From the NCBI GenBank assembly GCA_001949185.1, contig BDGG01000003.1, positions 2,897,158-2,961,157 of the forward strand: a stretch of DNA of 64,000 nt. The letters run 5' to 3'. Below the pieces are notes generated by a model, which saw only the letters and a list, made by a program, of their open reading frames with translations, was not told the DNA's origin and searched no databases. This DNA comes from Ramazzottius varieornatus. Its lineage: Eukaryota > Tardigrada > Eutardigrada > Parachela > Ramazzottiidae. Positions 20,801 to 33,238 of this stretch are shown piece after piece. Made by a program: the position numbers and the translations under genes. Within the stretch, counting starts at the first letter, position 1; each line of letters opens with the position of its first letter.

Positions 20801-23800
20801 ACAATCCTGTTTGTTTCGTTTACCGACCTCGTCAATATTTTCTCGTTGGATGAAATTTCTCACCAGTCCTCTAACAGTGCATCGATATGGCTGACACATC
20901 GGTTCAGCAACATGGAGACGCCCGCCACGCTACTGACCACGATCTCGCCTTTGCTATACAGCGGGAGCTTGATCTCCATAATGGCTTTGTTATTCAAGCT
21001 GAGTGTTTTCCAGTTCCCATCGTGGTTTATCAGCACTTTCTCCGGTAAACGGTTATTATACTCCGGTAGTTCCTTCAGTTTCAGTACAGGGTTGTTTCCG
21101 AACCGGAGTTCCAGCGCATTCTGCCAGCACAGCCACTCTACGGCCAGACCCGACTTGCCTTCTTCGGAGTAGTAACCACGAAGGTCCTTCCAAAACTTCT
21201 CGTCGGAAATCAGACGAGAAATCAAGCGGGACCAAAACCCACTTGGAAAATACAGCATGGTGTAATACCTACAGAAAAACACTCCTTACATCTCCATTGG
21301 ACAGTAACCAGTCCATCAATCTTGAACCCATGCATACCTACCGACGAATTTGCGAACTGGCATCGGTTGCCAGTCCTTCCATCGATACACTGGGTTCTTC
21401 CGGGCTATCCAGATATGGCTTGAAATGTATCCAGTTCCTTCCGCTACTTCGAATCTCAATCTTCAACGGAAGGTTATCATGCGCCGTACCATCCATGTTT
21501 GTTCGCTTGATTGGTAACATCGACGGTATCAGCAAAGTCCTCGCGTCCAGTTTTAGCGCCACCTCGAACTTGTTCAACAAGCTGAGAATGTACGTGTGTA
21601 TATCAATCAGCGCATACTTCGACAGCTTGAACAGCACCTTCAGATCATCCACTTTCATGATCCCCCTCCTGACGAACGGATTGATCTCCCTCACGGTAAT
21701 CACGCTAGCCAGGGTATCGCACAGCCACTGCGGGTCAAGGAAGTACAAGTCCTTCAACCCACCACTATCCTCGTAGTGTAACAGTATGCCGTTATCATGC
21801 AAAAACATGACGGCTTGCCGGAGCTCTGCAGAGTCTCGGAATGTCATGTCGAAGCGCTCATGTAGTTCGTGAGCTATGATCGCGCGGAAGTACTCTGTGG
21901 TGACTACGGGGTGTTGTCCGCTGTCACGGTATTCTTGGGCCAGGGTATTGACAAGGTCTTCCAAAGCGATGTAGATTTTGGGGACCTGTTGTTCCATTAG
22001 GCGTTTCTGCGTGCCCGGAGACCGCATGTCCCAGGCTGCGTCCGCAATCATCTTGGTTAACTGAGGCACGTTCGTCTTGTTTTTGCAACTAACTTCCACA
22101 CAGCCTACAATGCGAGGAAGTCCGTGCTTGTCGGCGTCAATGACCCCCACAAAGCGGTGGCGCACCTGTAAACGATCTCTAACTTAGTAAGCTCGGCATA
22201 GTTTGAGAAGGCGACACAGACCTGCATACACAGGCACCGAACTAGCCGTATGCAAGTGCATGACGCGGCCACATTCGTACAAACTACTGTAATTATGGAC
22301 CCTTTTGAGCAAGCTCGTCTAGTGAAACAGTTTTCCTAGTGCTTCTTACGTACTTCTCGCTTCAGTTCTTCCGCGTAGTCCAAACTTCCTTTCATGCCTT
22401 TCACCTCATCGAGATGCGTCCCCACTATAACTACCGGCGACCCAGGTGCTCTGGCTTGGATGTTCACCAGCCACTGCGTGATCTCCCTGATACCGACAAG
22501 CCCATCAAGCATGTTCCACACCACCAGGTATATCGAGCGCTTAGACAGGAAGTACTGGTGCGTAGCGTAGTACTCGCGCTGACCAGCAAAGTCCCACGTA
22601 CGAAAAGTGAAGTCATGTGCCCCGTTGCTGTATGACCACTCACCTAGGTCGATGCCTACTGTAGACAGCTCGACGGAGTGCCGAGAGTTCTTCTGCGTCA
22701 TGCGTTGTGTCCAGTTGGACGATTCGGCTGATGATGGGCGCTTCCTTGTGGGTTCCTCGTTCTTTAGAGCTTTGAGTAGGCTGGTCTTTCCTTTATTCTC
22801 CAGCCCGACGAACATGAGCTTCAGCCGGCTATATGGCTGACAGTTTTCCAAGGACGACTTCAGATAGCCTTGAAATAGAAATACATATATTGTGTTTGAT
22901 TTTCCTGCTCGTAGATCCAGTCCCAGAAAATTGATCATACCAAGAGGAGAAGACTAGAAATACCTAGAATGTCGGCGGTCTTGTATTGTTTGTTGTTGAA
23001 CATGCTCTTCAGCGGCTCTGTCAGGTTACATCCATGAGCATTCAGAGTCCACAGCTTCGGCAACAGCCCGAGCTGTGGGGGAATGTCTGAAATACCCACG
23101 TTGCCAACGAGGTTCAGAATCGACAGGGCTGACATGTTAGAGTACGACACGGGCACTTCGGATAGACGGTTGTTGCTCACGTCGAGGACGGACAGGTTAG
23201 GGTAAAGAAGTGACTGTCCTCCATTCCCCGATGCATTCTGAAACCCATATCGCAACTATTATCAAATAATTGGTCATCTATAGTTTAGAAACAGAACAGC
23301 AGCATTAGAGCGCACTCACCAAACGCCCACCCGAGCCCGAGGAAGTGCGACTTCCTTTCTTCGTCGGCGGACTTCCGGTCACTTCGAACGATGCCAGAAG
23401 GTTCTGCGAAACGATTAGAGTTCTCAGGTTATCGAGCCGCCAGTGTCGTCGATGTATACATGGGTGATCCGTTTCAATCGCCACTACAAATAAGACAGTG
23501 CGTTAATTAGTGCGCCACTTCATCAGATCGAAAAACTCTTACTACTTCGCCTTCCTTTATACCAGGAGCCCTCATCTGAATAGCACACACAGTCCACTTC
23601 TTCCGCCATGGCGGGCCTCAACGCCTCCTCCAGCGAGTTCCCCGCGAACTCCAGATGCTTGATCCCAGCTGGTATGTCTTGAATGATGCCCATGGATCTG
23701 AGGCAGTTATGGGACAGTACGAGCCTCGACAGGTTCGGTACAAGACAGGACAAACCCAATGGAACGCTGGTTAGTCCATTATAGGCCAGGTTTAGGGTCC

Positions 23801-26800
23801 TCATGGCGCTCTCGGTGTTCTTGTCCGTCTTGATCTCCACGCGCTGAACGGTCTCGAGAACCAGCCGTGAACCCCACAAGTTCTTCCGGTGTACTGGCTG
23901 GCTGATCATCTCGGATCGCTTGCTGGCGTCAGCCTCACTTTCTTGGGTGGTCAAGCTGCTGTTCGATCCACTGAGCGTACTTGACTGCGAGACAGTTCGC
24001 TCGGGAGAAAACACTAAAATGGTAAACCTAATGTGTATTCGCAACCAGGCAAGAAAGTTTGCTGAAATTTTCGGTAAAGAAAGAACTTGAGAATTTTCAT
24101 ACTGTATTTCGGAATCTGTTATTCTTCATCTAATTTTTCCAGAAGGTAAATGCGCATCTTTCAGTCTTCACCTGCGATTTTGTCCGTTCTCAGTGGAAGA
24201 CTTTCGAGGACATTATGGCTCAAGTTGAGGTCCTTCAAGACCGGAGCCTGCCACATAGCCCACGGTAGACTATGTATGGCGTTATTCGACATATCTAAGG
24301 ACACGAGCGCCGGGAAGTAAAACAGGTCGTCTGGAGCTGCAGTCAAGTTATTATGTGACAATATCACTTCCTGAAGAACGGGACACTGACACGACGACGG
24401 GTTCCTGCAAAGGTCTAAGGATCCAAACCGCGAGATCTTGTTATGTGCGGCATTTAACATTCGCAGACTCTGTAACCGGAACACGGAAGTCGGCAGCTCT
24501 TCCAAGTCACAGTCGGAGACGTCCAGCTTGGTGATGGCGTATAACGCCATACCACCAGCCACTTTCGGATTGAGGACACTGGCCGAATGAGACAACCATG
24601 TCTCATCAAACTTCGTCAGGGAACGCGTGCTTTGCCAGTTGACCGCGACGGGTACAGTCGGGAAGATTGCACTGTATGTTAGGGAACCGGAAGGGGAACT
24701 GTGCTGACGGATACCCTTGGCGGAGGCTAACTCCATCAGCTTCTTGTTGATCTTGAACTCCGTATCTGTATAACTACACCAGTCAGAACTGAAAACATAT
24801 GTGGGAGTGGCGCACGAGGACAGCCTGTAGCACCGACATCGTACGCCGCTTGGCAAAACCTAACCCGATGAGATCGTTTTTTCCTGGCGCACACCTTCAG
24901 CTAAGAGCACTGGAAATGTGCGCCAATTGGGTAGACGCTCTGGAGTGTGGACGAGTTAGTTTGCCGAGCTCTCATTTCTTCTCTGCGGATAGACCTACCT
25001 CGATGGGAATGCAGAGCGAGCATTCGGGTGAGAATCTCGTTGTCGATCCCATCCGCCATGGCCGCACTCAGACCAAAGTGGCCGACATCGGTAGCGCCTC
25101 TGGACAGCAGGAACATTACCATCCTAAGATCGTTATTCGCGACAGCGGCAGCCAGTGCCGTGGACTTAACTCCTTGGTTCCCTAAGAAAACTTGTGTGTT
25201 TACGGAAGCTCCTTGGTCCAGCAAGAGGGTAGTTATCTGGTGGTTCTTGTTCTTGACTGCGGCATACAAGGCAGTCTCGCCGATGTAGCTGGGCAGATCG
25301 AGGTGAAGCGGGCTTATCAGCTTCTCGGCTTGGTCACCGTTGTAACCTGCGACTTTCTTGGCTGTCAGCTGTTCCACTAGCCGAATGTTGCCAGTGTCTA
25401 CAGCAAGGTACAGCGGAGTCTGGTGGTCGGTGGTGACTGCGTTGATGTCGAACGGCATTTTGTAGTTCCAGACCATCGTAGAGTCCACGAAGGGCTGGAG
25501 ACAGTCTTCGGGGTATTGGTGATTCAAGATGATGTCAACGATGTGTCGGTGTTGGAGACTGACTGCAACGTGAAGAGGCAACCATCCTAGGTTATTCGGC
25601 TTCGAAACCAAAGACGGTGAAGCCTGAAAACAATGTTGAGATCGTTTCAGCTGGTCGATACGTGGAAATATCAGCGTGACATACCACTAGGAGAAGTTTG
25701 ACAATTTCTTGGTTCCCGCGAAAGGCAGCCTCGTACAATGCGCTACCTTCTTTGATGGAAACATTGGGGTCCGCGCCTCTTTCCAGCAGAACGCGGACCA
25801 TCTCCACATCGTTGTTCGATATCGCCCTGGAAAAAACACCGAAGTTGGATACGGCGATGGTCGATCAACAGACAAGTAGGCCAAAACCCGCGCAAGTGAT
25901 CAAACCAGCCAACCTCAACATCACCGGAAGTCCTTCCATATCAATGGACTGAAGAAACGATGCGCTGTCATTCCTCACGTGATCCAGAATCTGACCAATA
26001 CGCTGCGTGTCATGTCGCATAAAGGCTTGGATAAATTCTACAAACAATAAAATTTTGGCAACTGTTCGGTCTTGCCCACGGACTCAGCCGAAATCCGTGT
26101 TGATTACCAGTTCGGTTGTTTCCCAGTCTTTCGGCTTTTGCTTCTGTAAAAACCAAAAGCTGCCATATGGTCAAAAACATTCGCTAATATTTATTATGCC
26201 TACTTATACCTTGGTAAACTCTGAGCATGTCGATGCAATCCCTTTGCTTCCTCTCCACCGCGACGTCTAACGCAGTTTGACCTTTTGCGTTATGTACATC
26301 TGTCATGGCTCCGGCGCTCAGCAGACCGGCAACCGCTTCTAACCTGCCGTGATAAGCGGCTATGTGCAACGGTGTCTGAAAGCAACCACTGTGAAGCGTT
26401 CATGGCACTTTTGAATTATTCATGGTTTGATAATCGGAAGCTTCACCCACCTCAGCTCCCGCACGCAGCGAACTTTGGACATTTGGATGTGCTGTGAATC
26501 ACATGAAATATCAACAACGGTGAACACAGCAGCCACTCATCCAACGACCAAAATAATCATAAATCGGTTAATGTTCCGGATGGCAGACAATCAAACTCCA
26601 AGTACCTCCTGCGCTGAGCAGAACAGCAACCAGCGAGGAATTGCCACTCCCAGCAGCCAGGTGCAAAGCTGTTCGCCCGTACTTATCTTCGGCGTTGATA
26701 TTGGCCACTTCTTCTCCATTTTTCAGCAGGTCCTCCAGTAGTTCTGCGTTCTCCCACACACAGGCTTGGTGGAGTAGACGACCTGTAATCAGATAACGAA

Positions 26801-27077
26801 CTTAGTACATCTCTGATAGTCATAACGAGCTTCCAGTGTCCCCTTTGTGTGCCACTTTGTGTACTAGAACCACCGAATTTGTCTCCAGTGGCTTATCAGA
26901 TGATAACAGTCGACCTCAAAAACTCTGTCGAACACCGAGACTTCGCAAGGATGATTCATTTGCGACACTAAAGCAGTTCGTTTAGTGAACGATTGCGTCA
27001 ACCGGAAGTAGATTCCAGTATTCCACCAAGCAACTATTGCTGTCGTTTCTCTTACCGGGGAAGTCCGGTTCGTTCAT
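17799..27077 (-). CDS. LRRK1: Leucine-rich repeat ROCO kinase, LRRK1-type
   Basis: About twenty exons run from the ATG at 27075-27077 (upstream in-frame TGA) to the stop at 17799, roughly 2,300 residues by rough addition. Domain order: ankyrin repeats (about 24.9-26.8 kb, e.g. TPLHIAAYHG), leucine-rich repeats (about 22.95-24.8 kb), Roc GTPase (22.3-22.9 kb; P-loop GLENKGKTSL, switch WDFAGQREYY, GTHLDE), COR (about 20.9-22.2 kb), kinase (about 19.2-20.4 kb) and a WD40-like end (17.8-18.9 kb). The kinase keeps the Gly-rich loop GRGAFGFVY, the lysine in AVKML, YRDLKSDNVLVW and the DYG variant of DFG, so it should be active. The ankyrin repeats and SDNVLVW fit LRRK1 and its invertebrate relatives better than LRRK2. 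At least three introns carry palindromic elements. Confidence 0.93.
18272..18350. mobile_element. Palindromic element copy in an LRRK intron
   Basis: CCGAGTGGCGCACG is paired with GTGTGCGCCACTTGGG around a TTAGTGGCTGG loop. Confidence 0.75.
20714..20830. mobile_element. Palindromic element copy in an LRRK intron
   Basis: AGGTCGGCAAACGAAA at the left pairs with TTTCGTTTACCGACCTC at the right. The inner arms are CAAGTGGCGCGCC and GGTGCGCCGCT. Confidence 0.75.
24800..24972. mobile_element. Two palindromic element copies, overlapping or nested, in an LRRK intron
   Basis: There are two cores: GGAGTGGCGCACG...GTACGCCGCTTGG, then CTGGCGCACACC...GTGCGCCAATTGG. The pair closes with GTTTGCCGAGCTC. 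Confidence 0.65.
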
Positions 27078-28845
27078 GTTTTCAGTTGTTAGCTCTTCAT
27101 CCAATCTTCAAAACTCCGTATTGCAGTTATCGGTAGGTTTCCCCGTTGGGATGTTGCTTGGTCCGGAAATACAGTAATTTCGTCGACATCCAGTGTCCTG
27201 AAGCCACGCATCTTTTCCTCTGCAAACTAACAGGTGAGTGGTCCGCGAAATTTCCTCTGATGTGCGTGCCGTAACGCCAAACAGGTACACAGTCACAAGT
27301 CGCCACAGCCAACAGGACGTACCAGAATGCGAAAGAAATGGGAAGTGGGAACGTTTGCACTAACTCAACGTTTGTTTACGTTTGGTAATTAAGTCTTAAT
27401 ATGGGTACTGTTGACTTTGCGATTTGAAGCGTCAAATCAAAAAGGTCCAAAATCAAGTCGTCAGATTGGTCTGCATCATCGCGGTCGGATCAAGACGGCA
27501 ATCAATAAATCAAGTCAGCCTTCCGAGGCTAGATTAAAGGGAGAACAAAGCCGCTATTACTACGGGCTGACGTCACAACGAGTTTTTTGCCATTGTTGTC
27601 GTTTCTGTTTCTAACTTAGAAGTTTGGACATTTGATGGGGATTTCTGGTTTTTTGGGTTAAGCAGGAGCTGCTGCAGTGCTGTTCTTCCAAACTTTGTTC
27701 TTGTAGAGTCCCGCCTGTTTGGAACAAAAGCAGAAAGGAGACTTCAAAGGAGCGACTGGTGAGTAGGGGACAGTGGAAAATTCCTGCTTCCGGCTGATAC
27801 ACTGAGTCGAGTACGTAACTTCTAGCGTGGAAACTTCCTATGGTGGAATGTCTGTATTTACAGATGACCTCCCTGACTACAACGGAAGCCGCGTCAACTC
27901 ATCACGTAGCCAAACACTGAACAAGTCTTTGATTTTCGAGCATCCCGTGTGGCGACGGCGGACGCGCTATTCTTCTTGTGAGATCCCTGACGAGAACAAC
28001 CAAGCTTCGGAGAAGACTATAGGTAAGCTTGGAGACTCTTGGTTTTCGTGCGTTGATTTCACTTCGTCAGCACTAGTTCTATGTGCTTGACGCGGCGATC
28101 AAGTGCTGGTTCGTAAGATACAGGCACTTCGGTACGTAGAAAGGGCTGCAGTGTGGTGCTGCGTCACGATACGCTCGAGAGTTAAGATGATGTGTCACGA
28201 CAGCAGGTCCTTGAATGCTACGTTGTTGGGTCTACACGTAGAAGGAAATGTTCGCCCGGAAAGTGTAGTCCGCACAGCACAGGAATAGTTAGGTATCAGC
28301 GTCATCTGGGTTTTGTCCTCGAGTGGCTTTGTTGCTCCCACTTCCAGAGAAAATCAGATCATTTCTTCTCTTCTGGAACGAGAAGTCAACAGTTCCTCGA
28401 ACAGGACGACGATGCGATATTAGGCTGCACCTGCGGCCTGCGTTACTGTCGTTTCTTAAGGATCTTAATTTTCATAATATACGTGCGTAATTGAACGATT
28501 ATCTTCCGGGGAAACGTGCTATTGCGCTTGATGACCTTTTTCACACCTTGATACTCCGGAAGAAATATAGAGAGGTCGCTATCCCCGAACACCCGGAAGC
28601 TTCAGGCGTATGCGTGAAAGACTTCTACAGGAATTAATATAGGTAATTGATCTACAGCCTAGTTCTTCCGATCTAAGGACCGATCGGGAGCTTGAAGATG
28701 ATTACTCGACGCTCGCCATACATCTCTTGAGAAAATGGATAATCGAAGCCACTTTGAAGTAGCGCCTAATCTCATAACTATAAGATCCATCTAAATACGT
28801 ATACGTGCCTCTTCAGACATTTTTCTGTTCAGGAAAAGAAGTCAA
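27078..28845. other. Intergenic region upstream of LRRK
   Basis: It contains the LRRK promoter side. A CRE-like TGACGTCA lies near 27568 and there is one possible exon at 27827-28021 (listed separately). Otherwise I see nothing I can name. Confidence 0.35.
27827..28021 (+). CDS. Possible exon of an unrecognised gene
   Basis: An open stretch beginning with METSYGGMSVFTDD and ending in NNQASEKTI runs directly into a good donor (TATAG/GTAAGC at 28022). Its composition is protein-like and Ser/Arg-rich (VWRRRTRYSS). I could not find a following exon that keeps the frame, and I do not recognise it. It may be a first exon, an untranslated exon or chance. Confidence 0.25.
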
Positions 28846-30969
28846 TTACGAAGGCTGAATCTTTGGACGTCGTGTGCAGAAACGGAAAGTTTGAAGGAAC
28901 TTTTGGCGGTAGTCTCTATGAAGGGCGGTGTAGCAAACCGGATTGACCGCTGAGTTCAGGTATGCTGTCCAGTACGAGAGCGTCAGAAACCACCCAGGCA
29001 GCTCAAGACCTTGAAACAGTGTAACGAAGAAGAAAATGTAAAAAGGTATCCAACAAAGCGAGAACGCGATGACCACAGCACCAAGTGTGAGAAGAGCCGA
29101 GTTGTCTCTTTTGGCCATGATTCTAGCTTGCCGTCGGGACATCTTTCCAAACTCTTCGTCTGTGAATGACATACGGCGAGCATTCTCGGGTCCTTCATTA
29201 CTTCGGTTTCCGGAAGGTTCGCCGTTGATCGTCGTACTTTCGGTGGTTGGTTTTGATATGGTGTTATTCACTGTTTCGGCGAACGTTATGGCTTCTTTCC
29301 CACCAAAGACTTTCGGTAAGACGTTGCGTAATCTTCTTCGCATCTTCCACCCGACATAACAGTAGGCCACCACCATTATGACGTAGGGAATCAAGTAGCC
29401 AAGAAATCCGATGACAATCCCTGCGGCGTAATTTTGTGCGGGATCCCAGGCGCATAGCTCGACGGTGTTGTTGTGGTTTAGTCGGTCGTAAAAATATCCG
29501 GGCATCCAAATGACCGCTGTGAAGAGCCATGAGACTAGGATGGTCAAAGTGACGGTTTTCAGTTGGCTGTGGTTCCTGTAACTTATGGGCCATCTTACCG
29601 ACCATAACCTGAAAAAGGCTCAAATCATACTCGGCAAGGAAAACCCGATAAGATCATTTTCCCAAGTGCATTTGGCCGAAAGCGTGCACCACCTGACGAA
29701 ACGATCTTGTCAGGTTGTTTGCCTAGATTCATTTCCGGACTTTCACCGTGGTGCGAAGGTGAAACCTGGGGAACGTCCATCAATTACGTAAGGAGGCCGC
29801 GGGTGGAAGTGGTCCCCGATTTCTTACTATTTCTTACCGCGAGTAGGCGGTAACCGCCTCGGTCTTACGTAAGAAATTGAAAAACAGCTTTCTTCGATTT
29901 CGTAATGTATTTTGATATTCAAACCTATAAAACGTGCCGTGAACGCCACATTCATGCATTTTGAGCGAGAAAGTCTCTGAACCAACGCAGTTTCAGTTAT
30001 TTACCCGTGCTTGCGTGGGGGTGGAATACAGTTCGATCGGCGGACTGCAGGTCAAGCATAGAGCACCACTTCTCTGCCGACCTTCTCATCGGAAGTAGAA
30101 TTATGAAGGCGTAATTCGGGAATGACACTGAGGATGAAAATCCAGAAGACCAAGAATGGGTTCCATGGCCATGACCTCCATCGTGTCATATTGGGGGAGG
30201 GGGAATTCTCCTTCATAAATTTCTTACAGTCGATACAATTTTTAGACAAGTAAAACAATATACACATAGCGCTTTCAGGGTTTTTGACTTCAAGCAGAAC
30301 GCTCCCTAAAACGAGCCGACTATATAGACAGCAATCAAGATCCGTCAGCTTTGAACTTCAGATTTTTCTAGTACGTGATGTCAGTAGATGACTTTTCGCT
30401 AGGGGAGGGTGCTCAGAGTTGTCTGCGAAATTCTGTGTAATTATTCCACTTGGTCCTGGGATTCTTACAATTTTTTACAATTTCTTACATGAGGTGGGTA
30501 GTGGTACGAGCTCTTAATATCAAAACCTTACGCGCCAAATGGACGTTCCCTTGCTAAATAATCGTCTGAATATCAGAACATCAGAGAAAACGTACCTCTC
30601 AATGCCTATGATGCATAAAGTGATAACTGACTCGAAAGTGACGAACCAGTCCGCGAAGACCCAAATGGAGCACATGGGTTCGCCGAACGGCCAATAACCG
30701 TGATAATTGTAGATAGCGAAACATGGCATTACAATCAAGCCTACGATGAAGTCTGCAAGGGCCAAGTTTAGAATCAAGGTGTTGAAAGGAGTACGAAGTT
30801 CCTGAAAACGAATATACGCATAGATAGTGAATCCGTTTCCGGCAAGGGCAAAAAATATAGCGACGGATAAGACGATAAGGATGGGTATGATTTCTTGAAG
30901 ACTTGGTGGACTATAGAGGGCGTTAACTATAGCACTGGAATTATTACCGAACGCATTATTTTGTGCCAT
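28846..30969 (-). CDS. Class A GPCR, aminergic-like
   Basis: Two exons (30596-30969 and 28846-29608) give 378 residues with seven membrane helices. Seen motifs are GN in TM1, LNLALAD in TM2, Cys100 and Asp107 seven residues apart in TM3 (the position of the amine-binding Asp3.32), FSLCWIPFY in TM6 and WTAYLNSAVNPVCY in TM7. The last carries the W7.40 and Y7.43 pair common in amine receptors. The DRY motif reads ERL (124-126). The second intracellular loop LWSVRWPISYRN resembles muscarinic and other amine receptors. The single 987-bp intron splits the Arg of ERL, a classic site in this family. N-glycosylation sites lie in the N terminus. The ligand is unknown. Loop 3 is moderate in length. Confidence 0.88.
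29629..29725. mobile_element. Palindromic element copy in the GPCR intron
   Basis: CTCGGCAAGGAAAACCCGA at the left and GTTGTTTGCC at the right flank CCCAAGTGCA...AGCGTGCACCACCTG. The left core has lost several bases. Confidence 0.6.
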
Positions 30970-33238
30970 CTCTATTCCCTATTCGGAACGAATATTATAG
31001 CAAAAAGCAGTGCACGGGGATCCGGTAAAAGTAACAAATCGAGCGACTTATTGGCACTAAGGCGGGAGGGAGGATAAAAGGTGTCAACGCTTTCATCAGA
31101 TGGGTGTTACTTTCGAGGTTCGACGTGAAAAGGTAGAAGAAAGGTGAGCGTCGTTTTTCATACGCAACACGAAAGTCCCATCAGAGTTACTCCCAGAGTC
31201 CCAGCAGTGTGGGTTGAGCTCCGGTTGACTATAGTGTAAACTGTGCATAGAGCGGTCTGAACGCTGATTGGAGTAGGGGCAGAAGAAGCCCGATACGCCC
31301 ATGGGATCGGATGACGTCACGCTTCACTAAGAAATAAATTGTAAATCAGGTAACAAATTGTAGGAAACGAACCTAGTTCATGGGACGGGATCACAGGTGA
31401 ATTCTATCCTTAGGTTTCCTAACAAACTTTGTTTCTTTGGGTTTCGGGAGTTTTTCAACCTGAGTGCGACGCTTGGAGTAGAAATACAACCGACATTCGA
31501 GGAAAACCTAGGCAAGTCCGAAGATCACGTTTGAAACCGCAAGAACAGTCTACAGAGCCGAAATTCTCTTCTTTCCCAATCTTGAGGATATTTTCCGAAG
31601 CGATCGCGGTGAAAGTCATAAGAGGGTGTTCTAAAATAGCGTCATCGAACTTCGACCGGAAGATGTTCTCGAGATCGCGAATGAATGAAAGGAAGGACGG
31701 CGTTCCATAACGCAGCCCACCACGGTATAGATGCTCAGCTCACTTTGCGATTGTGCAGTAATGAGTTTCGGGTTTGGTCACGCGTGCGTTACTAGAAAAC
31801 TGAATTCATTGATGTTTCGAAAGGATCCAGCTCTGACTTGGACGGTTGAGGAACCGCCCAAACTCGATAGTCAATTGTAACGAGTATTATCACCTCGGGG
31901 CACCGTGTTTCTCGATTACCAACCCCCGAGATGATCTGGAAAAATTGATTAATGAAGTTGTAAAACAAATGAGACATCACGTACTTTCTTCGACAAGCAC
32001 ATGCGTACACTGCACATGCACAAACGAAAGCAGAAAGTACGTACGTGCTTGTCGCACTCTTGCCGGAATCGCCCAGCTGTCAGGCACCACGATACATGCG
32101 CCATTCGGCGACGCGATATGCATACAAGGTTAGCGGGATATGAGTCGGCTTAAATTTCCACTAACCTGCAACGGAAACACCCACAGAGCGGAGCAGAACA
32201 AAGAGATGACTCTAGGGAAGAGTCAGCAGCAGAACAGACGGCGACAGAAGAGGCCAGACAGACGACAAGAACGATGAAGGTGATGATGGGACAAGTCGAG
32301 GCTTCCACAACAGGCCTGCAAGAAACAGACGGTTAGCCAGCAGATGGTCCACTCTGCGCCGTCAAAGGCTCGAACCAAGCAGTTACTCGGTAAACAGGCA
32401 GAGGGATATAGGGGGGATACAGGGGACGAAGATAGCAAGGGATGCTTGAGAGCAGGAAGATCTCGTAACCTGCCGGCAATCTGATGCAATACACCACCAG
32501 CACTAATCAATAATCAAAAACTTAACCAAACCTATCGGCGACATAGCCTTGTTGCTGTGTTCGATGAAAGCTGGAGTTGATTTAGCTATTGATTGATAGA
32601 GCATTTTACACTATGGTCAACCTACACTGCTTCCAGTGAGTCTGGCCGGGAACAAAGCAGGGTAAATTTAGATAATAATATAGATGCCGCCTCAATACAC
32701 TGCCGCTATCGACGGCGAGGTGTGCCTTTTTGCCACAGTTTCCGCCTCATAGATTATAAGTGAGTTAGTGCGGAGACCGTCGCTGCAAAACCATTCATCT
32801 TTCCTCAAACGTCAAATGAAGCTATTTCCGCACAGAGTGCCTGATGAGTAGCCGGGCTTGACACATTCGTGCTTCAGTGACCAGGGTTCTCGGGCCTCGC
32901 CGCTTTTTCATACTACTCAGAAGACTAGGCCACCTCGGTAGATCTTCGTCTGGAGTACATATACGTACAAGTTGATCACCGTCAAGAGTCTTGTTCAAAG
33001 ATCCCATACAGTCATACGGTAATGCCGTACTCCGTGATCCTCCCTTATACTGGGATCATTCTGCTAAGGGTGCCCTTCATGACGCCGAGAAATCCAGCAT
33101 TATTTGCGGCTAAAGGCTGAATTGGCCTGGTCAACAAAGCACACTGTCCTCTGCGACTACCACGCGTACAGAGAAAATCATACCTGAGATGTGGTATCTG
33201 ATCGGCCTTGATGTTTTCTTAGGGCTGAACCTGCGAGA
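30970..33238. other. Long region without a supported gene
   Basis: About 2.3 kb upstream of the GPCR. Frames of up to 95 codons exist on both strands, but none has a recognisable product or convincing splice sites. It contains an interlocked inverted repeat at 31980-32054 and an AG-rich purine stretch near 32220-32290. It may hold the GPCR promoter and distal regulatory DNA. Confidence 0.35.

Noticed and set aside
29786-29880. Inverted TTACGTAAG motifs and GGCGGT-A-ACCGCC palindrome as a mobile element
   Set aside because: Arms are short and imperfect, with no clear ends or target duplication. Too weak to call.
30052-30267. 71-codon minus-strand frame within the GPCR intron as an extra exon
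   Set aside because: The direct junction 30596 to 29608 already gives a perfect ICL2, so no extra exon is needed.
31429-32510. Frames of 93-95 codons on both strands
   Set aside because: Overlapping, unrelated in frame, with no motif and no splice sites; best read as noise in noncoding DNA.
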